Of a DNA stretch of 33,521 nt, positions 24,793 to 31,765 are shown one piece after another. A program made the position numbers and the translations under genes. This DNA is from Oribacterium sp. C9. GTDB lineage: Bacteria; Bacillota; Clostridia; Lachnospirales; Lachnospiraceae. The notes beneath the pieces are model-generated. The model did no database searches, had not been told where the DNA came from, and worked only from the letters and a program-made list of their open reading frames with translations. The stretch covers positions 29,460 through 62,980 of the forward strand of contig NZ_MUHW01000025.1 in NCBI RefSeq assembly GCF_002007235.1, in the 5' to 3' direction. Within the stretch, counting starts at the first letter, position 1. Each line of letters opens with the position of its first letter.

Positions 24793-25536
24793 TTAACCTT
24801 TATCCCTTACTACTCCTAGGGGGTACTCTTTAAGCATGTTTTCCTCAAGGAAATCCAGTGCCTTAAGAGAATCCAGTCCCCAGTTGGTAGGACAGCTTGT
24901 AACTATCTCAACAAGTGAAAAACCTTTTCCTGCAAGCTGGTATTCAAAGGCTTTTCTGATGGCCTGCTTTGTCTTCATAACATTCTGAGGAGTATTGCAG
25001 CTGGTTCTTACGAGATACTGAGGCGCAGTGAGCTGGTTCAGGGTCTCGCAAACATGCATGGGATAACCGTGTTCTTCAGCTATTCTTCCTTTAGGCGCAG
25101 TTGATGCCTTCATACCGAAGAGTGTTGTAGGTGCCAGCTGTCCTCCTGTCATACCGTAGATACCGTTGTTAATGAATATGACCGTAAAGTTCTCGCCTCT
25201 GTTTGCTGCAGAGACTGTCTCTGCGAGTCCGATGGATGCCAGGTCTCCGTCACCCTGATAAGTGAAGTACAGTGTGTCGGGATTTGCTCTCTTCATTCCT
25301 GTGGCAACAGCGCAGGCTCTTCCGTGAGGTGAAGTGATGTTATCGTATGCCATGTAATCCATCTGAAGTCCGCAGCATCCTATTCCGAGAACCGCTGCTG
25401 TCCTGTCGATGATTCCCATCTCATCTATCACTTCACCGATAAGCTTCATTACTGTTGAATGCATACATCCGGGACAAAATCCTGAAACCTTGTCCTCCTG
25501 TATCGTCTTGGTTCTGCTATATAAACACTCTGCCAT
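24793..25536 (-). CDS. 2-Oxoacid:ferredoxin oxidoreductase, beta (TPP-binding) subunit
   Basis: The 247-residue thiamine-diphosphate subunit shows FCPGCMHSTVMKLI near the N terminus, GIGCCG, SPHGRACAVATGMKRANPD, and the TPP/Mg motif GDGDLASIGLAETVSAANRGENFTVIFINNGIYGMTGGQ (shown here only as landmarks GDGD and NNGIYGMTGGQ). The C terminus lacks extra ferredoxin domains. The Cys residues at 21 and 24 and in GCCG may bind the proximal Fe-S cluster of the family. Its ribosome site lies inside the end of the alpha gene and only one base separates the two genes, so they are translationally coupled. Confidence 0.93.
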   Translation of the reverse strand: MAECLYSRTKTIQEDKVSGFCPGCMHSTVMKLIGEVIDEMGIIDRTAAVLGIGCCGLQMDYMAYDNITSPHGRACAVATGMKRANPDTLYFTYQGDGDLASIGLAETVSAANRGENFTVIFINNGIYGMTGGQLAPTTLFGMKASTAPKGRIAEEHGYPMHVCETLNQLTAPQYLVRTSCNTPQNVMKTKQAIRKAFEYQLAGKGFSLVEIVTSCPTNWGLDSLKALDFLEENMLKEYPLGVVRDKG

Positions 25537-25537
25537 G

Positions 25538-26626
25538 TTACGCCTCCTGTCCTGCTATCTTCATTACCGCATCAATAACAGCTTCTCGTGACATGATGTT
25601 TCCGCCTGAGCATAAGCACTTCTCAACCGGACAACGACGTCTCACTACAGCCTCCACATCAGTTGCATACTGGGCCGGGATAGACATTTCAACATCAAGA
25701 ATTGCCTTGACCTTTGAATAATCAAGCTTTTCAAAGGCTTCAACTGGGAACGGGTTCAATGTTATCGGACGGATAAGTCCTGCCTTTATTCCCTTCTTTC
25801 TGAGAAGCTCCACAGCTGACTTTGCGATACGGCCTGAAATTCCGTAGGCTGTAAGAACGATATCCGCATCGGATACCATATACTCCTCAACCATCACATC
25901 CTTTTTCTTCCATTCCTCATACATCGCAGCCGCTTCTTCGTTACATTCCTGCTGCTTCGATGTGAGCCAGTGTCCGGGCTCTATCCATGCACGGTTCTTA
26001 TAGTCAAGCTCATGTCCTACACATGCCCACTTTCTCTTGCTCTCTCTGATTTCCTTTACCTTCTCCTCTGGCATCATATCAGGAAGCTCAACCGGCTCCA
26101 TCATGGTGGCGATAACGCCATCTGCAAGGATATGAACAGGATTTCTGTCTCTGTCTGCAAGTTCAAATGCCTTAACCGTAAGGTCCACAGCCTCCTGAAC
26201 TGTTGAAGGTGCCAGAACTATCATCTGGAAACCACCGTTGCCTGCTGCCTTTGTAGCCTCAAAATAATCCATCTGTGCAGGCTGGATGGAACCTACACCT
26301 GGGCCTCCTCTTGCAAAGTTTGTATACACAATCGGGATACGTGCTGCAGCACAGTATGAGATACCTTCGCTCTTAAGAGCGATTCCCGGGCTTGATGAAG
26401 AAGTCATGGATCTGACTCCGGTGGAAGCTGCTCCATAAACCATATTTATGGATGCCACTTCCGATTCTCCCTGTACGAACACACCACCCACCTCAGGAAG
26501 TCTTCTGGAAAAATACTCAGGAACTTCATTCTGAGGAGTTATGGGATAACCTGCAAAAAAACGACAGCCGGCTCTCACTGCAGCTTCCGCAACAGCCTCG
26601 CTGCCCTTCATAAATGTTCTAGCCAT
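25538..26626 (-). CDS. 2-Oxoacid:ferredoxin oxidoreductase, alpha subunit
   Basis: The 362-residue pyrimidine-binding and core subunit has the motif FFAGYPITPQNEVPEYF and the catalytic-glutamate segment VQGESEVASINMVYGAA. It continues with SSSSPGIALKSEGISYCAAARIP, and a C-terminal transketolase-like domain contains AYGISGRIAKSAVELLRKKG and RPITLNPFPVEAF. This size and layout match KorA/VorB-type enzymes with separate alpha, beta and gamma chains. AGGAGG is in the last codons of the ferredoxin gene, whose stop is one base upstream. Most similar families act on 2-oxoglutarate or branched-chain 2-oxoacids. Confidence 0.94.
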   Translation of the reverse strand: MARTFMKGSEAVAEAAVRAGCRFFAGYPITPQNEVPEYFSRRLPEVGGVFVQGESEVASINMVYGAASTGVRSMTSSSSPGIALKSEGISYCAAARIPIVYTNFARGGPGVGSIQPAQMDYFEATKAAGNGGFQMIVLAPSTVQEAVDLTVKAFELADRDRNPVHILADGVIATMMEPVELPDMMPEEKVKEIRESKRKWACVGHELDYKNRAWIEPGHWLTSKQQECNEEAAAMYEEWKKKDVMVEEYMVSDADIVLTAYGISGRIAKSAVELLRKKGIKAGLIRPITLNPFPVEAFEKLDYSKVKAILDVEMSIPAQYATDVEAVVRRRCPVEKCLCSGGNIMSREAVIDAVMKIAGQEA

Positions 26627-26627
26627 C

Positions 26628-26843
26628 TTAGTCCTCCTTATATATTTCGATAGCGCCGTCAGGACAGATCTTTCCGCATGTAAGACAACCTACGCAATCC
26701 TCTGTTCTGGCTGCAACCACATACTCGTAGCCCTTTGCATTGACCTTGGTTCCTATCTCCAGAACCTTCTTGGGACAGAACTTTATACAGTAGCCGCAGC
26801 TCTTACAGCGCTCTGCAACTACATTGATACTGAATTTCGCCAT
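26628..26843 (-). CDS. 2-Oxoacid oxidoreductase delta subunit (2[4Fe-4S] ferredoxin)
   Basis: A 71-residue polyferredoxin with two complete cluster motifs, CKSCGYCIKFCPKKVL and CVGCLTCGKICPDGAI. It passes electrons from the TPP site to free ferredoxin. The gene is the first of the four oxidoreductase genes in this operon, one base before alpha. GAGAGG precedes the ATG. The 40-bp gap to the upstream ATPase gene is the only sizeable spacing in this part of the operon. Confidence 0.93.
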   Translation of the reverse strand: MAKFSINVVAERCKSCGYCIKFCPKKVLEIGTKVNAKGYEYVVAARTEDCVGCLTCGKICPDGAIEIYKED

Positions 26844-26883
26844 AATTTAACCTCTCAAAATCTTTCTCTTGGAAACCCTCATA

Positions 26884-27585
26884 TCAGGCTTCTTTCAACC
26901 ATTCATAGGTCAGAAACAGATGAAGCGGCATGATCTTATCTTTTGGAAGTTTTCCTTCCACCGATGAGGCAAGCTTCTCATTTGTACAGATCATCTCTAT
27001 ATCGCAGTGATCCTTAAGCATCTCTTTCATTTTCTGCACACCTTCAATCACTTCATCCTCTGTAGTTGTTAATCCTGAATTAGGATTATCAATAAAGCGA
27101 ATATCCTTAAATGACAATCCGGAAACCGCCAGAATATCTGAGAGAAATCTGCCGATATGTTCGATGTCTCTGCAGAAAGGTCTGTAATAATTCAAAACAT
27201 ACATTACCAGCATCTTTGACCGATTTGCGGATGCCATGAACCCTCCGATTGCCCGGGCACCGATGTCGTCTCCTCCCACATCCATAACTACTATGCTATC
27301 GGGATCATTGAGAAACCTTCTGACTCCGCCGACCAAAGTGGGCGCATCATAGAACTGCTCTTCAAAATGAAATTCGATTCCCTTCAGTTCATCCGAATCA
27401 AGCAGATCCCTTGAACGAAACAAAGGCTTTGTCATGTCCATATCAAAAAGATGAACTGTCTTCTCTGTTTTATCCCTCAGAACCTTTGCAAGATTCAGTG
27501 ATATCTCACTCTTTCCGCATCCGGCTCCTCCTATCAGCACGAAATTTGAACGCCCTTCTTTCAATGCTTCATCAATTAATTTCAT
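26884..27585 (-). CDS. P-loop ATPase of unknown role (SIMIBI/ParA-like)
   Basis: 233 residues. Walker A is GGAGCGKSE (Gly19-Ser26). A DMDMTKPLFRSRDLL segment follows beta-strand 2, as in SIMIBI-class ATPases and GTPases. Walker B is IVVMDVGGDDIGARA, and a CTNE near the end may bind the base. It has no membrane segment and no cysteine motif for metal. The ATG has GAGG upstream and lies 3 bp from the stop of the EthD-like gene, so the two are probably translationally coupled. Proteins of this class often load cofactors or position partners: a maturase role for an operon enzyme is speculation. I do not recognise a named family. Confidence 0.75.
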   Translation of the reverse strand: MKLIDEALKEGRSNFVLIGGAGCGKSEISLNLAKVLRDKTEKTVHLFDMDMTKPLFRSRDLLDSDELKGIEFHFEEQFYDAPTLVGGVRRFLNDPDSIVVMDVGGDDIGARAIGGFMASANRSKMLVMYVLNYYRPFCRDIEHIGRFLSDILAVSGLSFKDIRFIDNPNSGLTTTEDEVIEGVQKMKEMLKDHCDIEMICTNEKLASSVEGKLPKDKIMPLHLFLTYEWLKEA

Positions 27586-27588
27586 TCT

Positions 27589-28440
27589 TTACCTCAATGT
27601 AATGTAGCCTCTGTACTGACTCAGATTATCGGAAGTGCATCTGTCACCGAGGAACATGGATGCAATGTTGTGCTGCGGCTTCAGGAACGGGAATGCATCC
27701 TGCTGCGCCCACTCCGGCTTCTTGAGATGTGTCTTTGCGAGATTTACGCAAAGCTCATACCATTCTTCCGGACCGTCGAACCACACTTCGCATACTCTGT
27801 CGAACTGCGCCTCGGGAGCTCCGTAATTCTTTATTACCCTGCTGCTGACAACACGATTTACGCGAACGCTTCCTGTGAGGAAAGGAACCACCTCTTCATG
27901 GAACCATCTTTCTCCCTCTTCCTTTGAGCATCCCTCAGGATACTGGATCAGGAACTGCCAGCGGTAATTAGGACCGTCCTCAAGGGTTCTTCCCTTTCCC
28001 TTGAAGTCCTCTTCCCAGTTCAAAGGAATAAAAGAGAAAATGAATGGCGGGAAATCTCCGCCTCCTGCGGCTCTTCCTGCATCTCCGGACTCTGAATTGT
28101 TATGAACAGTTGCACTGTCTACATCGGGAATACATCCCTGCCAGCGGAGAACGTCCATAGGCATATACTCACAGAAGATGTTGTTCGCCATCTCAGGCAG
28201 ATGCTCGTTTACCATCCAGTAATGCTCAGTGAGCTGCATTTTTCTGGCTCCGAAACGTTCTCCCTCCTCAGGAGTCGGGTAAGCCTGATAGAATGCATAC
28301 TTTGTCACATAGGGTGAGAACTTGCTGATGCTCTCCGGTACATGATGGTAGTAGAGCCAGTGCTCAAGCTTTGCCCTGTACTCCTCTTTTGCCAGTCCCA
28401 CATATATAAGACTTCTCATCAGATTAAACTCATATGCCAT
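27589..28440 (-). CDS. EthD-like protein with two ferredoxin-like (dimeric alpha/beta barrel) halves
   Basis: 283 residues, first gene of the long operon. I start at MAYEFN (28440), which has GGAGG 5 bases upstream. A TTG four codons earlier overlaps that ribosome site. Residues about 8-55 show WLYYHHVPESISKFSPYVTKY and residues about 160-225 show WFHEEVVPFLTGSVRVNRVV followed by FDRVCEVWFDGPEEWYE. Each looks like an EthD/DABB half, a fold used in hydrocarbon, quinone and heme chemistry as lyase, isomerase or oxygenase. A Gly-rich linker (AAGGGDFPPF) lies at about 124-133. Conserved-looking histidines are His27, His32 and His33. No signal peptide, so it is cytoplasmic. An enzyme acting on the pathway substrate is the best guess. 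Function unknown. Confidence 0.75.
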   Translation of the reverse strand: MAYEFNLMRSLIYVGLAKEEYRAKLEHWLYYHHVPESISKFSPYVTKYAFYQAYPTPEEGERFGARKMQLTEHYWMVNEHLPEMANNIFCEYMPMDVLRWQGCIPDVDSATVHNNSESGDAGRAAGGGDFPPFIFSFIPLNWEEDFKGKGRTLEDGPNYRWQFLIQYPEGCSKEEGERWFHEEVVPFLTGSVRVNRVVSSRVIKNYGAPEAQFDRVCEVWFDGPEEWYELCVNLAKTHLKKPEWAQQDAFPFLKPQHNIASMFLGDRCTSDNLSQYRGYITLR

Positions 28441-28495
28441 AAAAACCTCCAATCAGTTTTATGAATGTTAATCAATTCACACAATCTTGCACTAT

Positions 28496-28511
28496 GTTAG
28501 TCATTGCTAAC
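28496..28511. promoter_or_regulatory. GTTAG-N6-CTAAC box 3 upstream of the EthD-like gene
   Basis: GTTAG-TCATTG-CTAAC has the same 5-6-5 palindrome found twice before the secreted-protein unit at 14279 and 14322. It lies 56 bp before the EthD-like start codon, downstream of the predicted promoter, where a bound repressor would block transcription. Confidence 0.5.
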
Positions 28512-28542
28512 CGCGTTTATTTGTGCATTTTCCACGAGCGAT

Positions 28543-28548
28543 ATGATA
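28543..28548 (-). promoter_or_regulatory. Predicted -10 of the long operon promoter
   Basis: On the minus strand TGC-TATCAT is an extended -10 element matching TATAAT in five of six positions. The -35 (TTATTC, 17 bp upstream) is weak, which suggests dependence on an activator. The three operator sites lie upstream of it, where an activator would bind. Confidence 0.4.
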
Positions 28549-28594
28549 GCACCACCGGAGATTGCGAATAAATTATCAAAATTGAGTGGTTTTA

Positions 28595-28610
28595 ATAACA
28601 AAATTGATAT
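28595..28610. promoter_or_regulatory. Operator-like site A (ATAACA-N4-TGATAT)
   Basis: The first of three 16-bp sites of pattern ATAACA-N4-TGTTAT, with one mismatch in the right half. It lies exactly 35 bp from site B. A further degenerate copy may lie at 28573-28588. Confidence 0.6.
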
Positions 28611-28626
28611 AGGTCTGTATGCAGCT

Positions 28627-28648
28627 TCCATAACAGATCTGTTATGGA
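28627..28648. promoter_or_regulatory. Operator-like site B inside a perfect 22-bp palindrome
   Basis: Site B (28630-28645, ATAACA-GATC-TGTTAT) is the core of a 22-bp perfect palindrome, a symmetric binding site for a dimeric regulator. It is central in the array, 35 bp from both neighbours. Confidence 0.75.
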
Positions 28649-28664
28649 TAGCTCCTTCCCTTTG

Positions 28665-28680
28665 ATAACAATTTTGTTAT
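28665..28680. promoter_or_regulatory. Operator-like site C (ATAACA-ATTT-TGTTAT)
   Basis: The third site of the array, both half-sites perfect. It overlaps the -35 of the predicted LVIVD promoter (28674-28679), so binding here should affect that promoter directly. The LysR protein encoded at 30373 is the obvious candidate, unproven. Confidence 0.65.
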
Positions 28681-28702
28681 TGATTTTTGAAAACTTTAAT
28701 AT
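28674..28702 (+). promoter_or_regulatory. Predicted sigma-A promoter of the LVIVD gene
   Basis: -35 TTGTTA (28674-28679), a 17-bp spacer and -10 TAATAT (28697-28702). Transcription would begin near 28709, giving a leader of about 115 nt. Confidence 0.5.
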
Positions 28703-28823
28703 TGGACGTTTTAAGATTCCGGGACGTAATATTTGGACATGAATGTGAGCGTAAAGAATGAAACGATTCAAAATATGATTTTGAAATTTACGTTATATCT
28801 TTAAGAATCCTGAGGAGGAAAAA

Positions 28824-30197
28824 ATGAGCGACAAGTTTTATGCGAAAAGTCCCGGTAACGAAGGTTACATTAAGAATATGGAAGTAGTTGCTTATCATGA
28901 TGCTGATAATCACTATCTCTTCCAGTCACAGTTATATAAGACAAAGGATGGACGCTACTATCTCTATGGCGGATGCTTTTATGGCTACGGCGTAGAGATA
29001 ATAGAGGTAACAGATCCAACACACCCAAGACATGTACAGTACATGCCCGTCATGGATCCTGAGATCTATCCATATATGTCTACACCTAAGATTCAGATAG
29101 CAGACGATCTAATGATAGTTTCAAACGGAAACTGCCTTGAATTCCTTCACGGTCCGGCACCTGAAAAATACACTCCGGCACCGGGAGGAGTACATATCTT
29201 TTCATTAAAGGAAGATCCCGAGCACCCGAAGAAGCTTTCCTTCTGGGCAACGGGTGACGAAGGAAATCCGGGAGCAGGTGTGCACAGATTCACCTACAAC
29301 GGCGGAAAATATATGCATTTATCCGCTACAGCTGTTGGGTTCAAGGATTTCATTTACAGAATCGTAGACATTTCAGACCCGACAAATCCTCATGAAGTCG
29401 GACGCTGGTGGAACCCGGGGCAGTTCTTCGGAAATCAGACAAGGAAGACCAGAGAGAAGAACTGGGAAGGCTGGCAGGGTTATAACACATACCCGGGCTT
29501 TGTGCATTTCCCTTATGTTGACGGTGATACAGCTTATCTCAGCTGTGCCGGCGGCGGTTTCAAAATCCTTGATGTGTCCAATCCTGAATGGCCTCAGGTA
29601 ATAGGTGAAGCAAAGATGACACCTCCTTTTGCAACCAAATTCGGCGGTGCCCTTTGTCATACCTTCATGCCTATCCTCGGAACAAAATACGCCATCGGAA
29701 TGCAGGAGGGCGAACGTCAGTGGACCTACAACAAGGCAGACTTCGACAAGTTCGGTGTTCAGGCAATGTGCGGAATTGAGATGTTCGATATATCAAATCC
29801 TGAGGATCCTGTACTTATCTCTGTATTCCCGTATCCTGAGATACCTGAGAACTGGCCGTATAAGAACTTCAACGACCTGGGCTATGGCTATCCCACATCC
29901 TTCGGTCCTCACAATCTGCATGAGCCTATGACAGGAAAGCCATGGATCGAGAATAACCCGAACCGCGCCTACGACTGTTACTTCCATGCAGGATTACGTG
30001 TTTATGACATTTCAGATCCTTACGTTCCAAAGGAAATAGCTTATTTCATTCCTCCAAATCCTGAAAAGCTCTGCTTTGACGTAAAGATGCCGAACAAGCC
30101 TCTAGGAACAGCCGAAGATCTGGTAGTGGATGACAGAGGCTATATCTACCTGAACGCTATGCATGACGGCATTTACATTTTAAAATGCCTTGTATGA
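28824..30197 (+). CDS. LVIVD-repeat beta-propeller protein, possible metal enzyme
   Basis: A 457-residue cytoplasmic protein (no signal peptide) with about seven repeats of the LVIVD type: GVEIIEVTDPTHP (56-68), GGVHIFSLKEDPEHP, YRIVDISDPTNP, GFKILDVSNPEWP, GIEMFDISNPEDP, GLRVYDISDPYVP and GIYILKCLV at the C terminus. Each marks one blade, closing a propeller. Histidines fall near blade starts at His154, His228, His279, His363, His366, His388 and His447. Four-histidine metal sites occur in other propeller enzymes such as carotenoid oxygenases and SBP56-type proteins, so a metal site is possible (inference). The GAGGAGG ribosome site is strong. It is divergent from the 12-gene operon and shares its control region, so it probably acts on the same substrate. 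Confidence 0.85.
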   Translation: MSDKFYAKSPGNEGYIKNMEVVAYHDADNHYLFQSQLYKTKDGRYYLYGGCFYGYGVEIIEVTDPTHPRHVQYMPVMDPEIYPYMSTPKIQIADDLMIVSNGNCLEFLHGPAPEKYTPAPGGVHIFSLKEDPEHPKKLSFWATGDEGNPGAGVHRFTYNGGKYMHLSATAVGFKDFIYRIVDISDPTNPHEVGRWWNPGQFFGNQTRKTREKNWEGWQGYNTYPGFVHFPYVDGDTAYLSCAGGGFKILDVSNPEWPQVIGEAKMTPPFATKFGGALCHTFMPILGTKYAIGMQEGERQWTYNKADFDKFGVQAMCGIEMFDISNPEDPVLISVFPYPEIPENWPYKNFNDLGYGYPTSFGPHNLHEPMTGKPWIENNPNRAYDCYFHAGLRVYDISDPYVPKEIAYFIPPNPEKLCFDVKMPNKPLGTAEDLVVDDRGYIYLNAMHDGIYILKCLV

Positions 30198-30234
30198 TTT
30201 CCCCTTATTAATCCATTTTTTTCTTGCCAATATG

Positions 30235-30274
30235 ATAAGTGCGTATCACCGGAGACGGCCTGATACGCACTTAT
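30235..30274 (+). terminator. Hairpin after the LVIVD gene
   Basis: A perfect 14-bp stem (ATAAGTGCGTATCA at 30235-30248 with its complement at 30261-30274) and a 12-base loop, 37 bp beyond the stop. No T tract follows, so it may be an mRNA 3'-end stabiliser rather than a true terminator. Confidence 0.5.
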
Positions 30275-30321
30275 TAAATCCTACTGACACACATATAAAT
30301 ACAATTTAATTTTTAATATTT

Positions 30322-30353
30322 TGCGTCTGCCTACGTGACAGACGCATTTTTTT
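30322..30353 (+). terminator. Intrinsic terminator immediately before the LysR gene
   Basis: Stem TGCGTCTG (30322-30329) / CAGACGCA (30339-30346), 9-base loop, then seven T residues. It ends only about 20 bp before the LysR start, so it either ends the LVIVD transcript with read-through feeding lysR, or acts as an attenuator in the lysR leader. Confidence 0.8.
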
Positions 30354-30372
30354 GAGTACAATTATGTTTATT

Positions 30373-31242
30373 ATGAATGATAAACAGATCGAATGCTTTT
30401 TGGAAACAGGAAAACACCTAAGCTTTACCAAGGCCGCACAGAACCTATATCTGCCTCAGCCCGCGGTAAGCCGCTATATATCCGCCCTTGAAGAAGAACT
30501 CGGGGTGGAGCTTTTCGTGCGGGAAAACAGCCGCAATATATCTCTTTCAGAAGCAGGTACAGTCTACTTCAATTTCTTCCAGAGGACCCATGCTGAACTG
30601 CATAATATACGTAAGATTCTTTCAGGTACCATCTCCGTCCTCCGCCTCGGTTACAATATAGGCTGGAATATGTCCTCATTTTTACCGGACGTTGTTGAAT
30701 CCTGCAGAAAAGCGAATCCCGATTTTAAAATCTCATTTGAATGTCTCGGTTTCAGAGATCTGATTCAGGCCCTGGATGACAATCATCTCGATGCCATAAT
30801 CACTACAGATGACTACGTTGAGGGAAAAACCGATTATGTCCGCAGGCGATTTACATCTATTCCGAGAATAGTTGTTTATTCCGAGCATCTTCCGGGATTT
30901 GAAAATATAAAATCGGCTGCAGATTTCAGGGACCACACTTTCTATATGATAGACGATCCAAAGGTCGGTGCCCTTTGTCAGGATATAGAGCTTCTGTTCC
31001 GTCCCCACAACTTCGTGCCCAGATTTACCGCTGTTCCGAATATAAATTCGGTCTTTGCCGCAATCGAAAATGGACTTGGCGTTGCGGTTCTGGATGGCTG
31101 GTATCAGGGAATCAGGCATCCGGGCATGCACTCTCTGGAGCTTAATGAAAATCTGGCTATTTCTCTGGCATGGCACAGAAACACCATCCATCCAATGATT
31201 GATGTTCTGTATGAGAACATCAAAAAGCACTACGCTCTATGA
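30373..31242 (+). CDS. LysR-family transcriptional regulator
   Basis: A 290-residue regulator with an N-terminal winged helix (MNDKQIECFLETGKHLSFTKAAQNLYLPQPAVSRYISALEEELG as landmarks FTKAAQNL and QPAVSRYI) and a two-lobe effector-binding domain from about residue 88. I take ATG 30373 because MNDKQIECFL is the usual LysR beginning. TTG 30352 and ATG 30364 are possible earlier starts. No clear ribosome site precedes any of them. Co-oriented with the LVIVD gene and next to the operator array at 28595-28680, it is the likely controller of the divergent LVIVD and EthD-like units. The effector is presumably the substrate or an intermediate. Confidence 0.92.
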   Translation: MNDKQIECFLETGKHLSFTKAAQNLYLPQPAVSRYISALEEELGVELFVRENSRNISLSEAGTVYFNFFQRTHAELHNIRKILSGTISVLRLGYNIGWNMSSFLPDVVESCRKANPDFKISFECLGFRDLIQALDDNHLDAIITTDDYVEGKTDYVRRRFTSIPRIVVYSEHLPGFENIKSAADFRDHTFYMIDDPKVGALCQDIELLFRPHNFVPRFTAVPNINSVFAAIENGLGVAVLDGWYQGIRHPGMHSLELNENLAISLAWHRNTIHPMIDVLYENIKKHYAL

Positions 31243-31368
31243 TCAGGCAGTATTTGCACGAACAAAACAGCTCCGGACGATAAATTCCATAAACTGACTT
31301 AATAAATGTTATTTTTTATGGGATATCTACCTGTTTGGATTCTCGAACGCAAAATCTTAACAATAAAA

Positions 31369-31407
31369 AATCGGCTAAATATCCTGATACATGGCTCCTA
31401 GCCGGTT
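31369..31407 (+). terminator. Terminator of the LysR gene
   Basis: AATCGGCTA (31369-31377) pairs with TAGCCGGTT (31399-31407), with one G-T wobble. The stem is followed by TGTTTATTAT and preceded by an A run. Confidence 0.6.
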
Positions 31408-31675
31408 TGTTTATTATATAAAGATGATAGAGTGCATATTACATGATCATCGGTTTTCAGAGGGTTACCGGCAGATTTGGGGGCTGCCGGTATCGTAGAG
31501 TAGTATGAAAAAAACTTTTTTGGGGTATCAGATGTTCCTCATCTGATGGTCATCTAATATCACCCTATCATAATAAAAATAGAAGGAGTGCTACTAGCTC
31601 TCCTTCCATTGCTTCAATCTTGGTTTTTTGTTTGATCGTTTTAAAGACATGGCCGACAGATAGAAATATTATTTT

Positions 31676-31718
31676 GGTGAGATGATAACTTTCTCATGAA
31701 AAACGAAGTCATCTTACC
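31676..31718 (-). terminator. Probable terminator of the GTPase gene
   Basis: GGTGAGATGA (31676-31685) pairs with TCATCTTACC (31709-31718) with one G-T wobble. On the minus strand it is followed by AAAATAATATTTCT. It lies 48 bp beyond the GTPase stop codon. Confidence 0.5.
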
Positions 31719-31765
31719 TTGGTGACGGAGTTAAAAAGCACTCAATGTTAGAAATCATAGATGCA

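Larger units (their letters stand above)
28441..28823. other. Control region between the long operon and the LVIVD gene
   Basis: 383 bp without a gene, dense in symmetric sites: a GTTAG-N6-CTAAC box, three regularly spaced ATAACA-N4-TGTTAT sites, predicted promoters in both directions and an inverted repeat TTCAAAAT (28767-28774) / ATTTTGAA (28778-28785) just before the LVIVD ribosome site. The details are given in separate entries. Confidence 0.7.
31243..31765. other. Hairpin-rich non-coding region between LysR and GTPase genes
   Basis: 523 bp with no gene I can support. Besides the LysR terminator it has a 9-bp perfect stem TACCGGCAG/CTGCCGGTA (31466-31492), a short ATCAGATG/CATCTGAT stem around 31530, a GAAGGAG/CTCCTTC stem near 31582-31606 and the GTPase terminator (31676-31718). 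No known RNA class is recognised. A small RNA gene is possible. Confidence 0.5.
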
